The notes beneath the pieces are model-generated. The model made no database searches and was not told the origin of the DNA. It worked only from the letters and a program-made list of their open reading frames with translations. Source: Ruegeria sp. AD91A (lineage in GTDB: Bacteria > Pseudomonadota > Alphaproteobacteria > Rhodobacterales > Rhodobacteraceae). From it: a stretch of 64,000 nucleotides of DNA. The stretch spans positions 3,555,001 through 3,619,000 of the forward strand of contig NZ_CP031946.1 in assembly GCF_003443535.1 (NCBI RefSeq), given 5' to 3'. A program made the position numbers and the translations under genes. Below, piece after piece: positions 63,382 to 64,000 of this stretch (its first letter is position 1; every line of letters starts with the position of its first letter).

Positions 63382-63473
63382 AGTTTCAAGGCAGCGCTAC
63401 GCGGATTCGACGCTGCGTCGGTCCCGATGTCTGTCTGCCCTGATCGATTTTCTGAACTTTGCTGAATGCTGTG

Positions 63474-63501
63474 TTGACACCGACGGCATTGCGGCTATAA
63501 G
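63474..63501 (+). promoter_or_regulatory. Sigma70 promoter of rpsD
   Basis: TTGACA (63474-63479), a 16 bp spacer, and TATAAG (63496-63501), close to consensus. Transcription would start near 63508, leaving a leader of about 110 nt. Confidence 0.75.
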
Positions 63502-63595
63502 CGCGGCTTCATTGGTGTTGGTGGCCCCCGCAAGGGGATGCCTGTCATGGGGGAAACCTCAAGAGGACAACGCCCTTCATAGTGGCCCGTTAGGG

Positions 63596-63614
63596 CTTCG
63601 ACAAAACGAAGGAG
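63596..63614 (+). promoter_or_regulatory. Leader hairpin next to the rpsD ribosome binding site
   Basis: CTTCG (63596-63600) can pair with CGAAG (63607-63611), whose last base overlaps the GGAG ribosome binding site (63611-63614). The longer leader also has GC-rich self-complementary segments (for example CCCCC/GGGGG at about 63525-63553). A site for S4 autoregulation is possible; this is inference. Confidence 0.35.
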
Positions 63615-63621
63615 ATCAGCC

Positions 63622-64000
63622 GTGACCAAACGCACGTCTGCCAAGTACAAAATCGACCGCCGGATGGGCGAAAACATCTGGGGTCGTCCGAAATCCCCTG
63701 TCAACCGTCGTGAATACGGCCCCGGCCAGCACGGCCAGCGCCGCAAGGGCAAACTGTCGGACTTTGGTCTGCAGTTGCGCGCCAAGCAGAAGCTGAAAGG
63801 CTATTATGGCGACCTGACCGAGAAGCAGTTCCGCCGCATCTACGCCGAAGCCGAGCGTGTGAAGGGCGACACCGGTGAAAACCTGATCGGCCTGCTGGAG
63901 CGCCGTCTGGACGCCGTTGTTTACCGCGCCAAGTTCGTTGCAACCGTCTTTGCCGCGCGCCAGTTCGTGAACCACGGCCACGTCAAAGTGAACGGCAAGC
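63622..64000 (+). CDS. rpsD: 30S ribosomal protein S4, N-terminal part (cut by window end)
   Basis: GTG 63622 follows GGAGA. The 126 visible codons read [20 protein letters not shown], then [41 protein letters not shown] and the S4 RNA-binding domain start [21 protein letters not shown]4 is about 206 residues, so roughly 80 residues lie outside the window. It binds 16S rRNA early in 30S assembly. Confidence 0.97.
   Translation, partial: MTKRTSAKYKIDRRMGENIWGRPKSPVNRREYGPGQHGQRRKGKLSDFGLQLRAKQKLKGYYGDLTEKQFRRIYAEAERVKGDTGENLIGLLERRLDAVVYRAKFVATVFAARQFVNHGHVKVNGK

Overview
The window looks like chromosomal DNA of a marine alphaproteobacterium of the Rhodobacteraceae (roseobacter group). The evidence is the rRNA operon tail ending in tRNA-fMet, a GTTC-N7-GTTC SOS box, a VPLPA-type C-terminal sorting tail, malyl-CoA lyase of the ethylmalonyl-CoA pathway, the alphaproteobacterial FYDLN-acid protein, and many ABC importers for amino acids, amines and glycerol-3-phosphate. 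No species can be named from the sequence alone.

Layout. 1-2172: 3' part of 23S rRNA, 5S rRNA and tRNA-fMet, followed by a decayed second copy of the tRNA-fMet 3' half (2359-2408). 2545-5247: AsmA-like envelope protein. 5468-12930: an arginine module. A TetR regulator, an AruH-like aminotransferase, an AruI-like decarboxylase and a dimethylargininase-like hydrolase form one minus-strand operon, divergent from a four-gene basic amino acid ABC importer. 13462-18685: a LivHMGF/substrate-binding protein ABC importer. 19321-21880: CopC/CopD with two c-type cytochromes and a small cysteine-containing exported protein. 22201-23623: an IS5-type transposase remnant, a small VPLPA-type exported protein, a 64-residue protein behind an SOS box, and a possible 36-residue membrane peptide.

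23837-45550 is best read as a 21.7 kb genomic island integrated at tRNA-Ala(GGC). A 70 bp direct repeat with one mismatch marks both ends: a displaced 3' tRNA fragment on the left and the intact tRNA on the right. A P4-type tyrosine integrase and small accessory genes lie just inside the intact tRNA. The cargo comprises an outer-membrane barrel, a DUF3604 protein, an SDR/AraC pair, a secreted metallophosphoesterase and, at 31776-42616, a TetR-controlled eight-gene operon. That operon has a Pot-type ABC importer, a trimethylamine-dehydrogenase-like flavoprotein, a Rieske oxygenase of the quaternary-ammonium type, a non-pyrrolysine MttB-family methyltransferase and a class III omega-aminotransferase. 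I read it as uptake, stepwise N-demethylation and transamination of an N-methylated omega-amino acid, for example a betaine of beta-alanine, taurine or GABA. This is the strongest candidate for an undescribed system in the window.

45665-57137 returns to core-type genes: TIGR02300, a DUF45-type metallopeptidase, a GntR regulator, a lytic transglycosylase, accA, a LysE/Lrp pair, a PA14-like secreted protein, malyl-CoA lyase, a D-glutamate catabolic trio (dgcN, dgcA, D-amino acid transaminase) and a LysR regulator. 57310-62426 is a ugpBAECQ operon. The window ends inside rpsD, which has a clear promoter and a leader. Intercistronic hairpins follow three of the four ABC substrate-binding-protein genes. 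Boundaries, starts and functions come from reading the sequence; no database search was run.
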